Below, piece after piece: positions 62,469-64,000 of a DNA stretch of 64,000 nt. Each line of letters opens with the position of its first letter. Positions within the stretch are counted from its first letter, which is position 1. This DNA comes from Thiomonas bhubaneswarensis. Lineage in GTDB: Bacteria; Pseudomonadota; Gammaproteobacteria; Burkholderiales; Burkholderiaceae_C. The notes under the pieces were generated by a model. That model was not told the DNA's origin and ran no database searches. It worked only from the letters and a program-made list of their open reading frames with translations. The DNA is taken from assembly GCF_001418255.1 (NCBI RefSeq), contig NZ_LIPV01000001.1:1-64000 (forward strand). Direction: 5' to 3'. A program made the translations under genes and the position numbers.

Positions 62469-63209
62469 ATGCGACTTCAAGACCACATCGCTCTCATCAC
62501 CGGCGCGGCGCAAGGCATCGGCCTGGCCACCGCGCGAAAATTCGCCGCCGAAGGCGCCAGCCTGGTGCTGTGCGACCGCAACGCTGACACGCTGGAACCG
62601 GTCGCCGCCGAGCTGCGAGCTGGCGGCACCCAGGTGCTGACACAGGCGCTGGACGTGGGCGATCGCGCCGCGTTCACCGCGCTGGTCGATGCCGCCATTG
62701 CCCGCTTCGGCCGCATCGACACCCTGATCAACAACGCCGGCATTACCCGCGACGCCCGGCTGGTAAAAATGACCGACGAGCAGTTCGACGCCGTGATCGA
62801 TGTCAACCTGCGCGCGGTGTTCCGCTGCACCCAGATCGTCTCTCCGCACATGATCGAGCGCGGCAGCGGCTGCATCCTCAGCGCCTCCAGCGTGGTCGGG
62901 CTCTACGGCAATTTCGGCCAGACCAACTACGCCGCCACCAAGGCTGGCATCATCGCCATGACCAAGACATGGGCGCGCGAGCTCGGGCCCAAGGGCGTTC
63001 GCGTCAACGCCGTGGCGCCGGGCTTCATCCAGACGCCCATGCTCGCCACCATTCCCGACAAGGTGATGACGCAAATGGCCGAGCGCGTGCCGCTGCGCCG
63101 CCTCGGCCAGGCCGGAGAAATTGCCAGTGTCTACGCCTTTCTCGCCAGCAGGGATGCCAGCTACATCAGCGGCGCGGTGATCGAAGTCGACGGCGGCATG
63201 ACTCTATGA
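62469..63209 (+). CDS. FabG-like 3-oxoacyl-ACP reductase (SDR)
   Basis: The 246-residue enzyme has [13 protein letters not shown] (cofactor loop), [19 protein letters not shown] and YAATKAG with the Ser-Tyr-Lys triad, and [16 protein letters not shown] at the end. It is likely a NADPH-dependent 3-oxoacyl-ACP or related reductase. The stop overlaps the RNase gene by four bases (ATGA). It is not with other fab genes, so it may be a specialised paralogue. Confidence 0.88.
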   Translation: MRLQDHIALITGAAQGIGLATARKFAAEGASLVLCDRNADTLEPVAAELRAGGTQVLTQALDVGDRAAFTALVDAAIARFGRIDTLINNAGITRDARLVKMTDEQFDAVIDVNLRAVFRCTQIVSPHMIERGSGCILSASSVVGLYGNFGQTNYAATKAGIIAMTKTWARELGPKGVRVNAVAPGFIQTPMLATIPDKVMTQMAERVPLRRLGQAGEIASVYAFLASRDASYISGAVIEVDGGMTL

Positions 63210-64000
63210 ACGTGCTGTTCGAAGACGGCGGCAAGTTTCACGCCGGGCGCATCATGAGCGAGGCCGAGGCCAGCCTTCAGGTCGAGCTCGACTCGGGCAA
63301 GCGGCAGAAGATCAAGTCGGCGCAGGCGCTGGTGCGCTTCGACAAGCCGACGCCCGCCGAGCTGATGGCCTGGGCCCAGGCCCAGCAGGAAGAGCTCGAC
63401 CTGGACCTGCTCTGGGAATTCGCGCCAGAAGACGAGTTCGCCTTCGACCAGGTCGCCGCCGATTACTACGGCGGCACGCCCGACGCCGGGCAGCGCGCGG
63501 CCATCCTGCTGCGGCTGTTCGGAGCGCCGCATTATTTCCAGCGGCGCGGCCGCGGCGGGCAGTTTCGCAAGGCTCCCGCGGCGCAGGTGCAGGCGGCGCT
63601 GGCGGCCATCGCCCGCAAGCAGGAGCAGTTGCGCCAGATCGACGCCTTCGCTGCCGAGCTTGCTGCCGGGCGCTGCCCGAGCGACATCGCCGACAAGCTC
63701 TATGCCATTCTGTTCCGCCCCGACAAGAACAGCGTGGAGTTCAAGGCCGTGGCGCAGGCGGTCAAGAACACCGGACGCGGCGCCCTCACCCTGCTGCGCG
63801 ATGCCGGGGCCATCACCTCGGCATGGCGCTTCCACATGCAGCGCTTCCTGATGGAGCGCTTTCCCAAGGGCACCGCGTTTCCCGAGCTGCCCATTCCGCC
63901 TGTCAGCGACCTGCTGCCGCTGGCCGCGGCGCCTGCTTTCAGCATCGACGACTCGGCCACCACCGAGATCGACGACGCCTTCTCGCTGCAATGGCTCGAC
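63206..64000 (+). CDS. RNase II/RNase R family exoribonuclease, N-terminal part
   Basis: The frame is open to the right edge (265 codons). It begins [30 protein letters not shown] and reaches [21 protein letters not shown], the start of the RNB catalytic domain with its metal-binding aspartates. The region in between ([19 protein letters not shown]) is the N-terminal part seen in beta-proteobacterial RNase II-like proteins. It is translated with the SDR by a four-base overlap. The C-terminus and S1 domain lie beyond the window. Confidence 0.88.
   Translation, partial: MNVLFEDGGKFHAGRIMSEAEASLQVELDSGKRQKIKSAQALVRFDKPTPAELMAWAQAQQEELDLDLLWEFAPEDEFAFDQVAADYYGGTPDAGQRAAILLRLFGAPHYFQRRGRGGQFRKAPAAQVQAALAAIARKQEQLRQIDAFAAELAAGRCPSDIADKLYAILFRPDKNSVEFKAVAQAVKNTGRGALTLLRDAGAITSAWRFHMQRFLMERFPKGTAFPELPIPPVSDLLPLAAAPAFSIDDSATTEIDDAFSLQWLD

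Overview
The window looks like the chromosome of a GC-rich betaproteobacterium of the order Burkholderiales. The tolB-pal-cpoB-queC order followed by a tRNA-Lys pair, the FolE2-type GTP cyclohydrolase, the MnmC/CpoB/TcdA homologues and a sorAB sulfite dehydrogenase pair next to a YeeE/YedE sulfur transporter suggest a sulfur-oxidising genus such as Thiomonas. The genus is inference from gene content; there is no rRNA in the window to confirm it.

Positions 1-2000 are a scrapyard of mobile and toxin-antitoxin (TA) DNA: the end of an IS21-family element inserted into a Phd-type antitoxin, the last codons of a lost VapC, an antitoxin remnant, one intact VapBC pair with a clear promoter, and an IS5-type transposase fragment. 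Positions 2031-17318 are a surface-polysaccharide (O-antigen/LPS) region: glycosyltransferases, wecB, a methyltransferase/coiled-coil/glycosyltransferase fusion with a 42-bp tandem repeat, a Wzm/Wzt ABC exporter, MsbA, an O-antigen ligase and two family-2 glycosyltransferases. Two PIN/Phd TA modules sit inside the exporter operon, next to a truncated duplicate of wzt and a broken mazF. The stretches at about 4.2-7.6 kb and 14.4-17.3 kb are visibly AT-rich compared with the rest, as expected for exchanged LPS DNA.

From 17.5 kb on the sequence is mostly core genome: tolB-pal-cpoB-queC, a thiosulfate/sulfur-type transporter, tcdA, two tRNA-Lys genes with a terminator, a YqjDEK-like membrane trio, a HAD hydrolase with the heptose adenylyltransferase RfaE2, and a ClC chloride channel.

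The most interesting locus is 26974-36460. A MerR-type regulator with all the residues expected of an adenosylcobalamin photoreceptor (LitR/CarH) is divergent from a tightly packed run of nine genes: a secreted glutathione-peroxidase homologue, folE2, a COG2907 flavoprotein, DUF1365, a Cfa-like methyltransferase, a chalcone-isomerase-like protein, an MFS/GPH transporter, a DUF3833 lipoprotein and an SDR. The divergent promoter region holds three copies of a 13-bp palindrome TTGTCN3GACAA. I read this as a light- or singlet-oxygen-responsive membrane-lipid modification system, possibly making furan fatty acids.

After it come sorAB, an NAD-type isocitrate dehydrogenase, a LapA-like protein, a thioredoxin-fold YyaL protein with a DsbD-like tail, cca, a small lipoprotein, a PAS-GGDEF-EAL signalling protein, fadD, rep, a glutathione transferase, an NDUFA9-like SDR, slt, a 5-formyl-THF cyclo-ligase, mnmC, a cupin/JmjC protein, a LysR regulator divergent from a DUF2917 gene, an alpha/beta hydrolase, a CBS-domain protein, a YqiA-like esterase, an SDR and the start of an RNase II/R family gene cut by the right edge. 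Two copies of an intergenic palindromic repeat lie at 47.1 and 61.7 kb.
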